A DNA stretch of 8,510 nt from an uncultured Kouleothrix sp. (GCA_937858455.1 CALLYN010000068.1:1-8510); one strand, 5' to 3'. Positions 1 through 7,873 are shown, counted from the first letter of the stretch. Notes: a model not told the origin generated them from the sequence alone. Made by a program: numbers and translations.

Positions 1-2
1 GC

Positions 3-1118
3 GGCGATCAGGCGCTGCTGCTGGCCAGCGGCGCGGCGGCGGTGGCGCTGCTGGCCGATTTCGGTATTGGCGCGCTGCAGGGGCTGGGCCGCGTGCGCGA
101 GGTTATCGCGGCGCTGCTGCTGCAGCCGGTGATCTACGCGGCCGGGCTGGCGCCGATCATCGCATTTGGCCTGCCGGTTCAGGCGCTGTATCTGCTGTTT
201 GCCGGGTCGTTTCTGCCGCCCGTGCTGCTCGCCGCAGTGTGCCTGCTGCGCATGGCGCCGCCCGGCGCGGCGCGTGGCCGCGCCAACATCTCGCTCGGCG
301 CGGCGCTGCGCTTTGCCGGGGCGATGTACGGGCTGGCGCTCTGCGGCACGCTGTTCACATCCTACGCCACCCTGTACCTGGGCGCGCTCGGCAAGTTCGC
401 CGACACCGCGCTGATCACCATCCCGCTGAACATTATTTTTATGCCCGGCGCGCTGCTGAACATGGCCAGCAGCACGGTGTATTTCCCACGCCTGAGCCAC
501 GCCGCGGCCCAGCGCAACAGCGGCGAGGCGCGCGCGCTATTTCAAGATTTCGCCAGCGTGGCGGCCAGCGCCGGGCTGCTGGTCGGCGCCAACCTGCTGC
601 TGTACCCGCGCAGCCTGCTGTACATCCTGTACGGTGCGCGCTACCTCGCCTCGGCCGAGCTGCTGGCGATCCTGGCGATCGTCGCCTTCGCCTACCCGCT
701 GCAGTCGGTTGTTACCACTACGCTAGCGGCGCAAGGGCGGCTGCGCGCCGCGCTGCTGTATGTAGGCATATCGACGGCGCTGCTGCTGGTTGGCGTCACC
801 CTGGCGGTGCGCTACTCGGCCGATCTGCGGCTCGCAGCGGCGGCGCACGCCGTGGCGGTGGTGCCGGTGCTGGTGTGGCAGCTGCGCACCGCCGGCTACC
901 CGCTGCGCCGGCTGGTCGCCAGCATTGGCCGCTCGGCGCTGGCGCTGCTGGTGCTGGGCGGGGCGGCGCGGCTGTGCGTGCCCGATGCGCCCGAACATCT
1001 GCTGGCCGCGATTGGCGCGCTGAGCGCGATCACCCTGCTGTATACAGCCTGGATCTGGCGATGGTTCTATCGCGCTCACGCGCTCGCCGAGCCTCCGCTC
1101 GGGCTCAGGGGGAACTAG
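3..1118 (+). CDS. Polysaccharide/lipid-linked oligosaccharide flippase (MATE/MOP superfamily), 5'-truncated by window edge
   Basis: Only the C-terminal 371 residues are in the window. The frame stays open to the left edge, so the in-frame GTG at 42 is probably an internal codon. The protein is almost wholly hydrophobic, with about nine to ten membrane segments separated by short basic loops. The layout is that of Wzx-type flippases (Polysacc_synt / MVF-like): a 'LQGLGR' loop after an early helix, a central 'FTSYATLYLGALG' segment, a 'YFPRLSHAAAQRN' cytoplasmic loop, and an 'AAQGRLRAALLYVGIS' repeat-like stretch near the C-terminus. Family members have roughly 400-500 residues, so about 50-130 N-terminal residues are missing. 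By family knowledge it would flip an undecaprenyl-phosphate-linked glycan across the cytoplasmic membrane, which suits the glycosyltransferases downstream. The stop lies 2 bases before the next ATG, indicating an operon. The substrate cannot be read from sequence; a lipid II (MurJ-like) or teichoic-type flippase is less likely. Confidence 0.82.
   Translation, partial: GDQALLLASGAAAVALLADFGIGALQGLGRVREVIAALLLQPVIYAAGLAPIIAFGLPVQALYLLFAGSFLPPVLLAAVCLLRMAPPGAARGRANISLGAALRFAGAMYGLALCGTLFTSYATLYLGALGKFADTALITIPLNIIFMPGALLNMASSTVYFPRLSHAAAQRNSGEARALFQDFASVAASAGLLVGANLLLYPRSLLYILYGARYLASAELLAILAIVAFAYPLQSVVTTTLAAQGRLRAALLYVGISTALLLVGVTLAVRYSADLRLAAAAHAVAVVPVLVWQLRTAGYPLRRLVASIGRSALALLVLGGAARLCVPDAPEHLLAAIGALSAITLLYTAWIWRWFYRAHALAEPPLGLRGN
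1107..1114 (+). promoter_or_regulatory. Ribosome binding site of the exported-protein gene
   Basis: AGGGGGAA lies 6 bases before the ATG at 1121. It overlaps the last codons of the flippase gene and supports 1121 as the true start of a frame that stays open far upstream (to 239 or earlier). Confidence 0.65.
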
Positions 1119-1120
1119 CT

Positions 1121-3622
1121 ATGCGCTATCTCTGGCAAACGCTCAACCGTGCCTTCGTCGCGGCTACCGTCGCGCTGCTGCTGATCCCCGCGGCGGCGCG
1201 CGCCCAGCCGCCGCAGAATGCGTGCCCGGATACCGCGCCGACCACCTATCACCCGGCGGCGGGCGACACGCCGGCGTATATCGAGATCGCCTGCCCGTTC
1301 GCCGGCAGCGCCTCCGACCGCGTGTACGCCTACGATCGCAATGGCGACATGCGCGACACCGGCAGCTGGCGCAGCGCCGCCGACTTCACCAACGACTTCT
1401 GGGTGTTCGACGCGGGCGGCAATGGCAGGGCCAACCTGCTCATCGATTTTCACCCGAGCGGCGGCGCGCTGGTGGCCGACCTCTACGACGACCAGAACGG
1501 CGACGCCGCGGTCGACTACCATTTCGAAGGCGGCCGGCCGGTGATCGGCGAAAGCCGCTTCTGGACGGTCGAGGTGACGGCGAAAGATGGCTGGTGGCAG
1601 CGCGACGGCGTCGATAACTTCAACCTCGATATCGCGATCGACGGCATGGTCATCGCCATGCCGATCACCACGCTGGATATCTACCGCAAGATCACCAGGC
1701 ACGACGGCACGCCCGACCAGCTGATCACCGTGCGCGATCCGCAGCACCAGGGCAAGCCCGACCTCGACATGCGCGTCGCGCCCTCGGCCGAGGGCTATGG
1801 CGTGGTGAAAACGGCGATCATGAAAGACTACGGCGTGCGCGCCGTGCCGATGCAGCCTGGGATCTTCTGGCCCTACCTTGGCAGCGCCTACGGCCCGCCC
1901 ACCGGCTCGGCCGACAATGTCATGATGCTCGTCACCGAGTATGCCGGCGACCGGGCCTACGGCCTGGTTCGCGCGCCCAATAGCTTCCCCGCGCCCATCC
2001 AGATGATCTGGGCGCAGAGCAAAATCAGCTACCTGGGCGAGTTTACGCCCTCGCGCGTGGCCAACTCGCGCTTTATCTACTCGATCCGCGCGCTGACGCC
2101 GAACGATCTCAGCTACCTCGACTTCGAGAACCCCTACGACTACTACGATCTTGCCCAGGCCAACGACGGCTTTCAGGATCTGCAGGTGCGGTTTGAGTCG
2201 TACCCGGCCCACGACGAGAACTACCAGCAGGGCAAGCTCGCCGATCCTTCGACGCTTATTCGGTACAGCTGGGACATGGACCACGATCACCGCTGGGATT
2301 TCAAGCTAAGCCTCACCGGCAGGCACGCCGTCGATACTGCGGTTGAGTACAACGGCTACCAGATCCAGTCGCTGACGCACGACGCGGTGCCGTACTGGGT
2401 TACCGAGCGGCCGTGGGATGTGGCGCAGTTTGTGCAGGCCGAAACCGGCTACGAATCGACCGAGGGCATTTACACCTGGGACACGCTGAAAATGCGCGAT
2501 GCGTATATCAGCGGTTTGCGAAACGGCCCCGATGCCAGCGAGCTGCAAACAATTCCGCCGCTGTACCGTGGCGAGTATGCCGTGGATCTGCACGCGCAGC
2601 CATACCTGTACTTCAGCCCGGTCGACCGCAAGCTGCACATGCTGAAGGCGCAGCAGGGCCTATGGAATGTGGACGGCGATCACGAGATCCGCACCAGCAA
2701 CCTGGGCGGCGAGTATATCAACGAGTGGCTCTACCGCTCGGGCGGCAGCGTGCTGGAAAGCCTGCACGTGGCGGCGGGCTACCTAATCTACGCCGACGCA
2801 AACAGCATCCGCCTCGTGCGCGCCGATGTTCCGCCCGCGCTCTTCACCACGCTGCCGCCGCGTAACCACGCCGAGTGGGCCAGCCTGGGCCAGCAGCTGG
2901 CCGCGTACCCGGCCAGCTTCGCGCCGGGCGACTTCAAGGCGATGCAGGCGCAGTTCAGCGGCCCGGCCAGCGATCTCTCGAACGCGAGCCTGCGCGATTT
3001 CCGGCTGGTGGGCAGCGGCTTTCGCTTTGTGCTCGAGCTGAAGCCCGGCTTCGCGCTCGCCGGCGACGCGCCGCTCGCGCTCGATGGCCTCCAGCCTGGC
3101 GCGTATGCCGTGGCCTACGATGGCGCATTTCATATCGAGCCGCTGACGCCGCCGGCGCTCGCGGCGCAGATCACAGTGCAGGCGCCGCAGCAGCTGGCCA
3201 GCGCGGCCCTGCGCGTGGCGCTGCGCAACGACGGCCGCGAGGACATGCCGGCCTCGACGCTGGAGCTGTGGGCGACGCCGCCGCAGGGCAGCGCGACGCT
3301 CGTGACCACGCAAACCGTCGCGCTGCTGGCGGGCCAGACGATCACCGCCACCGCGAACTGGATGCCCGCGCTGCCCGGCGAGTGGCAGATCGCGCCGCGC
3401 TTGCTGCGCGCCGACGGCCAGAGCCTGCCGCTGGGGGCGCTGGGGGTGCAGGTGCAGCCGGCCGCCAGCACGGCGCCGCAGGTACTGGTGAGCCGTAGCT
3501 CGAGCGCCAGCGCCGCGCCGCTGATCGCGCTCACGCTGCTGGGGTTCGCCGCGATCGCCGCGCTGGCGTTTCAGTATAGCTGGCGCCAGGCGCTACAGGA
3601 GCCAACGAACAATGCTGAATAG
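1121..3622 (+). CDS. Large exported, C-terminally membrane-anchored protein with Asp-rich (Ca-loop-like) motifs and a C-terminal Ig-like domain; function unknown
   Basis: This 833-residue protein belongs to no family I can name with certainty. The start at 1121 is set by a good Shine-Dalgarno and by the signal peptide it gives: basic start, hydrophobic core at about residues 11-25, and an A-R-A site that predicts cleavage after A28. The mature part is soluble and rich in Asp, Tyr and Trp. Five segments follow a D-x-[DNGQ]-x-[DNQ]-x3-[DNT] spacing: D72-T80, D97-N105, D124-D132, D206-D214 and D385-D393. Those at 124 and 385 fit best (D-x-N/D-x-D-x3-D), as in calcium loops of FG-GAP, dockerin or thrombospondin-3 repeats. 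Residues about 677-778 look like a CARDB/Ig-like beta-sandwich ('ALRVALRNDGREDMPASTLE'). A single membrane helix at about 798-818 and a short cytoplasmic tail end the protein, so most of it faces outward. It lies between a flippase and a GT-C gene and overlaps the latter by 11 bases. A glycan-binding scaffold, glycosylation acceptor or processing factor are all possible. Existence of the gene is near certain; the role is open. Confidence 0.85.
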   Translation: MRYLWQTLNRAFVAATVALLLIPAAARAQPPQNACPDTAPTTYHPAAGDTPAYIEIACPFAGSASDRVYAYDRNGDMRDTGSWRSAADFTNDFWVFDAGGNGRANLLIDFHPSGGALVADLYDDQNGDAAVDYHFEGGRPVIGESRFWTVEVTAKDGWWQRDGVDNFNLDIAIDGMVIAMPITTLDIYRKITRHDGTPDQLITVRDPQHQGKPDLDMRVAPSAEGYGVVKTAIMKDYGVRAVPMQPGIFWPYLGSAYGPPTGSADNVMMLVTEYAGDRAYGLVRAPNSFPAPIQMIWAQSKISYLGEFTPSRVANSRFIYSIRALTPNDLSYLDFENPYDYYDLAQANDGFQDLQVRFESYPAHDENYQQGKLADPSTLIRYSWDMDHDHRWDFKLSLTGRHAVDTAVEYNGYQIQSLTHDAVPYWVTERPWDVAQFVQAETGYESTEGIYTWDTLKMRDAYISGLRNGPDASELQTIPPLYRGEYAVDLHAQPYLYFSPVDRKLHMLKAQQGLWNVDGDHEIRTSNLGGEYINEWLYRSGGSVLESLHVAAGYLIYADANSIRLVRADVPPALFTTLPPRNHAEWASLGQQLAAYPASFAPGDFKAMQAQFSGPASDLSNASLRDFRLVGSGFRFVLELKPGFALAGDAPLALDGLQPGAYAVAYDGAFHIEPLTPPALAAQITVQAPQQLASAALRVALRNDGREDMPASTLELWATPPQGSATLVTTQTVALLAGQTITATANWMPALPGEWQIAPRLLRADGQSLPLGALGVQVQPAASTAPQVLVSRSSSASAAPLIALTLLGFAAIAALAFQYSWRQALQEPTNNAE

Positions 3623-5195
3623 AACACACCCGCCCGGCCGCCGCGAACAAAGCCCCTGGCTGTGGCTTGGCCCGCTGCTGTATATGCTGGTGGTCGGCCT
3701 GTATTTCACGGCGCGCTTCATGGGCCGTTGGTCGGAGACCGACTCGGCCGCGCTGGGGAATATCGTGCGCGTGTTTGTGCAGGCGGGCCGCCTGGTGCCG
3801 GCGCAGGGCGACGTATACTCGAATGGCTACACCTTTCAGGCGATCTCGGCGTTTATCGTCGCCTGCACCGGAGTCGAGGTAGCGACACTGCAGCAGATCA
3901 TCTACCCGCTCACCGCGGCGCTGCTGGTGCTTCCGGCCTGGATGATGTACCGCGAGTTCACCGGCGGCGCGCCGGCGGCGGCTCTGGCGACGCTGCTGCT
4001 GTTCACCCAGCCGGAATTCCTGTTTGTGGTGCTGCGCAGCTCGCACGAGAAGTTCACGCGCCTGCTGATGATCGTGTGCCTGTACTTCCTGGCCCGCAGC
4101 TTCAAGCTGCGCGATCGGCCTGGGCACTTTGCGGCGCACGTGGCGCTGTTCTACTGCGCGGCCTTTGCGCTGATCGCCTCGAACAACCTGCTGGCGCACT
4201 CGTTTATCTTCGCCGTGGCGCTGGCGCTGGTGCTGGGCTGGCTGCTGCAGGGCCGCTTCGCGCGCGTAGCGTTTAACGATAGCCATACACAGCGGCGCCT
4301 GGCGTATGTGCTGATCATCAGCCTGGGGCTGGTCTACATCCTCACGTTCTATATCTACCCGCCCGCGCAGGGCAGCCTGTTCGTGCTGCGCACGATCTGG
4401 GATCGGATCGCGGTGCTGTTTCTGGATATGCAGAGCAGCAGCACGCTGGCGTACCAGCAGGTGGAGTCGGGCTGGGTCAGCCTGCCGGTGTACTTTCTGC
4501 TGAGCTTCGCCGACTGGGCGGTGCTGGCGGCCTCGTTCGTGATCTGGCTGCGCCTGAGCTGGCGCTGGTTTGCCCGTGGCGCCAGGCCGGCCAACCAGAC
4601 GATCTGGCTGGTGTGGCTGTTCTACACCGCTTTTGCCATCCAGGGGGCCATCTCGATCGTCGCCGATGCCAGCGGCGTGCTCGGCAGCAATTTGCAGCAC
4701 CGCCTGTTCCCCTCGTTCGCAATCGTCGCCATCGCGCTGGTGAGCATTGTCTTTGTCGAATGGCTCAGGCGCCAGCGCTCGCGCACGCTGGTATCGCTCG
4801 CGGCGGCGGGGATGTTCTGCCTGGCCATTCTTTCAGTGCTCAAAGCGACGAACGAGCCGCTGCTCAGCAACACCTGGACGTTCTATCACTCCGACGAGCT
4901 GATCGCGTTCGAGTGGAGCGACCAGCACATGCAGAATGCGCTGATCTGGGCCGATTACAACGAGCGCCTGACGACCGCCGCAGTGATGCAGGATCTTGGG
5001 AATGCGAACCATAATAAGTATGTGCCGCAGCTGGCCAACGACGAGCTGCGCACCTACCTCGTCAGCGATATTATTCGGCTGCGCAGCGTGCGTTTAGGCA
5101 TTCCCCTGCCGGTGCCCTATGACGGCATGCAGATCTACGATAGCGGCGCGAGCCAGGTCTATCATAAGCGGCCGCAGACGCCCTACCAGCGCTAA
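3612..5195 (+). CDS. Multi-spanning membrane protein, probable GT-C-fold glycosyltransferase (STT3/GT39-like architecture)
   Basis: This is a 527-residue integral membrane protein with about eleven or twelve hydrophobic segments over residues 16-410 and a C-terminal soluble part of about 115 residues. The layout fits the GT-C superfamily, which uses polyprenyl-phosphate-linked donors on the outer face. The first helix is followed by an acidic loop 'SETDSAA' (E42, D44), where GT-C enzymes carry their catalytic or metal-binding acid. A second loop has 'RSSHEKFTR' (H145, E146, K147), and a basic 'LQHRLFP' (R364) precedes a late helix. The C-terminal part starts with 'FYHSDELIAFEWSDQHMQNALIW' split around residues 424-446, resembling the 'E..A..W' start of the soluble domain in STT3-like and archaeal GT-C proteins. 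I see no canonical WWDYG motif, so oligosaccharyltransferase activity is not shown. The start has AGGAG at 3597-3601, 10 bases upstream, and overlaps the previous stop (ATGCTGAATAG), suggesting translational coupling. A polymerase-like (Wzy) or O-antigen-ligase-like protein is the alternative. Confidence 0.68.
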   Translation: MLNRTHPPGRREQSPWLWLGPLLYMLVVGLYFTARFMGRWSETDSAALGNIVRVFVQAGRLVPAQGDVYSNGYTFQAISAFIVACTGVEVATLQQIIYPLTAALLVLPAWMMYREFTGGAPAAALATLLLFTQPEFLFVVLRSSHEKFTRLLMIVCLYFLARSFKLRDRPGHFAAHVALFYCAAFALIASNNLLAHSFIFAVALALVLGWLLQGRFARVAFNDSHTQRRLAYVLIISLGLVYILTFYIYPPAQGSLFVLRTIWDRIAVLFLDMQSSSTLAYQQVESGWVSLPVYFLLSFADWAVLAASFVIWLRLSWRWFARGARPANQTIWLVWLFYTAFAIQGAISIVADASGVLGSNLQHRLFPSFAIVAIALVSIVFVEWLRRQRSRTLVSLAAAGMFCLAILSVLKATNEPLLSNTWTFYHSDELIAFEWSDQHMQNALIWADYNERLTTAAVMQDLGNANHNKYVPQLANDELRTYLVSDIIRLRSVRLGIPLPVPYDGMQIYDSGASQVYHKRPQTPYQR

Positions 5196-5203
5196 GAACC
5201 TGG

Positions 5204-5251
5204 CCAGAAAAGGGGTGCGCGAAGGGCTGTGCCCTCGCACTTCCCTTCTGG
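5204..5251. repeat. Imperfect inverted repeat (stem-loop 1) after the GT-C gene
   Basis: The arm at 5204-5227 can pair with 5231-5251 through four helical blocks (CCAGAA, GGG, GTGCG, AGGGC; 19 pairs), with small bulges and a TGT loop at 5228-5230. It begins 8 bases after the stop at 5195. No T-run follows, so it is not a textbook intrinsic terminator. Its outermost block (TTCTGG, 5246-5251) is shared with stem-loop 2. Confidence 0.6.
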
Positions 5252-5289
5252 TGGGTGGCGGCGACATTCGTGGCCGCCACCCACCAGAA
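5246..5289. repeat. Perfect 17-bp inverted repeat (stem-loop 2)
   Basis: The arms at 5246-5262 and 5273-5289 are exact reverse complements (starting TTCTGGTGGG, ending CCCACCAGAA) around a 10-base loop GACATTCGTG. In RNA this would be a very stable hairpin. It sits between two GT-C genes and ends 44 bases before the next ATG. The following sequence (AGAGTGATATTTGAGTG) is T-rich but has no clear U-tract. Possible roles are transcription stop, RNA-end protection, attenuation, or a dispersed palindromic repeat. Confidence 0.75.
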
Positions 5290-5333
5290 AGAGTGATATT
5301 TGAGTGTGTTTAAACCCTGCCTAAGGACCGGAT

Positions 5334-6605
5334 ATGCTGCTTTCAAAACCTGCCGATACGGCGAGTGAATTGCCCGGCGCCCGGCGGCTGGCCGCGCTCT
5401 GGTCGCCACGCGGCTGGGCGGCGTTTGTTTTCGGCCTCGCGCTGCTGCTCAGGTGTGTGTACGCGCTCGCCGCGCCGTATGCCGACCCATTTCTCGCGCG
5501 CAGCCCGCTCTTGGGCGACGCGGCCTCGTACGACCGGATCGCGCGCACGCTGCTGGCGACGGGTGTGTATGGCGAGTTTGCCGGCCACCCCAGCACATTC
5601 TGGCCGCCGCTGTTCCCATTCGTGCTCGCGGCGATCTACGGCGCCTTTGGCTACCACCTGTGGCTCGCGCGGCTGCTGCTGGCGGCGCTTGGCGCGGTGC
5701 TGCCGCTGTGCACCTTTCTGGCGATCGAGCGCCTTGGGCTGCCGCGTACGGCGCGCTGGGCCAGCCTGGCCACCGCGCTGTACCCGTTTCTGATCTATTT
5801 TGGCGCCTGGCTGATCGCCGAAAGCCTGTACTTTGCGCTCATGGGCCTGGTGCTCTGGCTCAGCGTGCGCCTGCAGCAGCGGCCGTCGTACGGCGGGGCC
5901 GCGCTGCTTGGCCTGGCGATTGGCCTGGCGGCGCTGGCCAAGCCGACGATCCTGTTCCAGCTGCCATTCGTGGCGATCTGGTTTGTGTGCTGCCTGGCCG
6001 GCGCCGGGATGTCGCGGCGCCTGGCGCTCGGCGCGGTGGCCGCGCTGGCGCTGGCGCTGGCGCTGATGCCCTGGACGGCGCGCAACTACGCGCTGCTCGG
6101 CCGGCCGGTGCTGATTTCGACAAATGGCGGCTACACATTCTACGGCGCCAATAACGCGGATGCGTTTGGCGGGCACTACGAAAATTTCCCGCCGCGGATC
6201 GCGGGCCTGGACGAAGCGCAAGAGCAATCGGCGTACTACGGGCTGGCCAGCAGCTGGATCCGCGAGCATCCTGCCCAGTTTGCCTGGCTGGTCGGGCAAA
6301 AATTCAAGCGCCTGGTTTCGCCGCTGTCGGTGGCGAGCTCGCCTCACGATTTCGCCGTGCCGGGCAGCGCGCTGATCTACCTGGGCTACAGCCTGTTTCT
6401 GCTGCTGTCGCTGGCGGGCCTCGTGCTCTCGCTCAAGCGCTGGCGCACGCTGTTTGTGTTCTACATCCCGCTGCTTGGCGTGATCGTGAGCACGCTGCTG
6501 TTTTATGGCGACGCACGCTACACGCTGCCGGCCGTGCCGTCGCTGCTGCTGTTCGCTTGCCTTGGGGCAGAAGCGGCCGTGCGGCGCGCGCGGCGGGGGG
6601 TATGA
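5334..6605 (+). CDS. GT-C glycosyltransferase, PMT_2/GT39-like (ArnT/dolichyl-phosphate-mannose mannosyltransferase type)
   Basis: This 423-residue membrane protein has the hallmarks of the PMT_2 (GT39-like) family. The first membrane helix (about 29-48) is followed by the outward loop 'LLGDAASYDRIAR', whose D62 and D67 correspond to the conserved acidic site. Then come 'FWPPLFPFVLAAIYGAFG' (89-106), a helix with 'WLIAESLYF' (E163), 'GLAALAKPT' (197-205), the family signature 'MPWTARNYALLGRPVLIST' (245-263), a soluble loop at about 264-343, and three last helices with 'DARYTLPAVP' (R395 or nearby) at 393-402. Enzymes of this group move a sugar from a polyprenyl-phosphate carrier to lipid, glycan or protein on the outer membrane face. 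Donor and acceptor are not readable here. The start has AAGGA at 5323-5327, 6 bases before the ATG. A 138-base gap with strong stem-loops separates it from the upstream GT-C gene; its stop touches the start of the GT4 gene. Compared with ArnT (about 550 residues) it lacks a large C-terminal domain, which is normal for many bacterial PMT_2 proteins. Confidence 0.88.
   Translation: MLLSKPADTASELPGARRLAALWSPRGWAAFVFGLALLLRCVYALAAPYADPFLARSPLLGDAASYDRIARTLLATGVYGEFAGHPSTFWPPLFPFVLAAIYGAFGYHLWLARLLLAALGAVLPLCTFLAIERLGLPRTARWASLATALYPFLIYFGAWLIAESLYFALMGLVLWLSVRLQQRPSYGGAALLGLAIGLAALAKPTILFQLPFVAIWFVCCLAGAGMSRRLALGAVAALALALALMPWTARNYALLGRPVLISTNGGYTFYGANNADAFGGHYENFPPRIAGLDEAQEQSAYYGLASSWIREHPAQFAWLVGQKFKRLVSPLSVASSPHDFAVPGSALIYLGYSLFLLLSLAGLVLSLKRWRTLFVFYIPLLGVIVSTLLFYGDARYTLPAVPSLLLFACLGAEAAVRRARRGV
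6595..6600 (+). promoter_or_regulatory. G-run acting as ribosome binding site for the GT4 gene
   Basis: Six G bases lie 7 bases before the ATG at 6608 but only 1 base before the ATG at 6602. The spacing favours 6608, although the ATGA overlap with the previous stop (6602-6605) is a common coupling arrangement. Confidence 0.4.
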
Positions 6606-6607
6606 CC

Positions 6608-7738
6608 ATGCGCATCGGCTACCTGACATACGGCCTCGACCGTGCGCCGACCGGGATCGGGCGCTATGTGATCGAGCTTGCGCGCGCGCTGGCGGCGCTG
6701 CCCGGCGCGCCCGAGCTGGTGCTGCTCACCACCGAGCAGGAAGATCCACACGGCCTGTGGAACATGTTCGAGCACCACGCGCTGCCGGGCTGCCGGCTGC
6801 TGCCTGCGCTGATGACGCTGGGCAACGCCGCGATCAGCCAGGCGGCGGCGCGCTATCGCCTTGATGTTGTGCACGACCCGAACAGCATCGTGCCGTTTCT
6901 TGGCCCGCCGCTGGGCGCGCGGCGCGTGGCCACCATCCACGACGCGTTTAGCTTTGTGTGCCCCGAGACGCAGAGCCAGCTCGACAACTGGCGCTATCGC
7001 TGGATGCTGCCGGTCGCGCTGCGCCGCGCCGACTATGTGATCACCAACAGCCAGCAGTCGTTTCACGATATCGCGCGCTACCTGCGGGTGCCCCAGGCCA
7101 GGATGGCGATTATTCCCTATGGCATGCACGCGCGGCTGGCGCCAGTGCCGGCCGGCCGCGAGCGCGACGCGATCCTGGCGCGCTACGGCGTGCGGCCGCC
7201 ATTCCTGCTGTACGTCGGCGGGATCAACGCGCGCAAGAACATCGCCCGGCTGTTCGAGGCGTACGCGCGCGTGCGCGAGCAGCGCCCCGATGTCACGCTG
7301 GTTGTCGGCGGCCAGCGGCAGTGGCGCGTGGCCGAGATCGACGCGACCTTCCGGCGGCTGAACATCGAGCCGCATGTGCACTTCACCGGCTACCTGCCGC
7401 ACGACGACCTGCCGGCGCTGTATAGCGCGGCCGAGGCGTTTGTGTTCCCCTCGCTGTACGAGGGCTTTGGGCTGCCGCCGCTCGAGGCCATGGCCTGCGG
7501 CGCGCCGACGATCACCTCGAATGTTTCGTCGCTGCCTGAGGTGGTCGCCGACGCGGCGCTCACCGTCGACCCATACGATGTCGGCGCGCTGGTGGCGGCG
7601 ATGCTGCGGGTGCTGGGCGACGCGGCGCTGCGCGACGATCTGCGGCAGCGCGGCGTCGCGCGCGCGGCGCAGTTCAGCTGGGGCCGCGCCGCCCACGAGA
7701 CGCTGGCGCTGTACCGGCAGGTGGTGGCAGCGCCGTGA
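6608..7738 (+). CDS. Glycosyltransferase family 4 (GT-B fold, retaining)
   Basis: The 376-residue protein is typical of GT4 enzymes. The N-terminal Rossmann half opens with '[20 protein letters not shown]', in which T15-G-I-G18 is the usual glycine-rich acceptor loop. It continues with '[12 protein letters not shown]' (86-97), 'TIHDAFSF' (109-116; H111) and '[15 protein letters not shown]' (141-155). The C-terminal half begins at '[20 protein letters not shown]' (199-218), with donor-phosphate-binding R209/K210, and has the E-x7-E motif in '[15 protein letters not shown]' (E285, E293), followed by '[10 protein letters not shown]'. No signal peptide or membrane helix is seen, so it acts in the cytoplasm or at the inner membrane face with a nucleotide-sugar donor, probably extending a lipid-linked glycan before flipping. 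Mannosyl-, glucosyl- and rhamnosyltransferases all fit. The start could also be 6602 (adding M-T), and the frame is open to 6557, but the overlap with the upstream gene argues against that. The length is normal and no key residue is missing. Confidence 0.92.
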   Translation: MRIGYLTYGLDRAPTGIGRYVIELARALAALPGAPELVLLTTEQEDPHGLWNMFEHHALPGCRLLPALMTLGNAAISQAAARYRLDVVHDPNSIVPFLGPPLGARRVATIHDAFSFVCPETQSQLDNWRYRWMLPVALRRADYVITNSQQSFHDIARYLRVPQARMAIIPYGMHARLAPVPAGRERDAILARYGVRPPFLLYVGGINARKNIARLFEAYARVREQRPDVTLVVGGQRQWRVAEIDATFRRLNIEPHVHFTGYLPHDDLPALYSAAEAFVFPSLYEGFGLPPLEAMACGAPTITSNVSSLPEVVADAALTVDPYDVGALVAAMLRVLGDAALRDDLRQRGVARAAQFSWGRAAHETLALYRQVVAAP

Positions 7739-7763
7739 CCCGGCGGCCGGGAAATGCCCACGT

Positions 7764-7795
7764 GCTCGCTGGTATGGAACCGTAATCTAGCGAGC
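7764..7795. repeat. Inverted repeat downstream of the GT4 gene
   Basis: GCTCGCT (7764-7770) and AGCGAGC (7789-7795) are exact reverse complements; a G-U and a G-C pair can extend the stem inward, leaving a loop of about 14 bases. It starts 26 bases after the GT4 stop. Its place suggests a transcript end for the upstream operon, but no T-run follows (next bases GGCCAGCG). Confidence 0.4.
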
Positions 7796-7873
7796 GGCCA
7801 GCGACGTAACCTTTGCGCGCGCGGCGTCGTTCATGTTGATACGCACGCGCTGAGCCTGGCCGCGCGTGGCGCC

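Noticed and set aside
42..44. GTG at 42 as the start of the flippase
   Set aside because: The frame is open to the left edge with hydrophobic coding sequence (GDQALLLASGAAA) before it, and the protein would lack N-terminal helices.
239..1120. Upstream extension of the exported-protein frame to position 239
   Set aside because: It overlaps the flippase gene out of frame, has the Arg/Ala/Pro-rich look of a shadow frame, and the ATG at 1121 has both a ribosome binding site and a signal peptide.
1115..2290. 391-codon minus-strand frame
   Set aside because: It is antisense to a well-supported gene, has His/Arg/Val/Gly-rich composition typical of shadow frames in GC-rich DNA, and shows no domain.
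3531..4700. 389-codon minus-strand frame
   Set aside because: It is antisense to the membrane GT-C gene, Gln/Arg/His-rich, with no recognisable motif.
5300..5327. Possible promoter TTGAGT (5300) / TAAGGA (5322) before the second GT-C gene
   Set aside because: The -10 match is poor and overlaps the ribosome binding site, so a transcript would start within the gene.
5343..6629. 428-codon minus-strand frame
   Set aside because: It is antisense to the PMT_2 gene; its Gln/Arg-rich composition mirrors CTG and GCG codons of the real gene.
6518..7696. 392-codon minus-strand frame
   Set aside because: It is antisense to the clear GT4 gene and has no domain.
7739..7751. CCCGG/CCGGG stem right after the GT4 stop
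   Set aside because: Only 5 bp, with no T-run; expected by chance in such GC-rich DNA.
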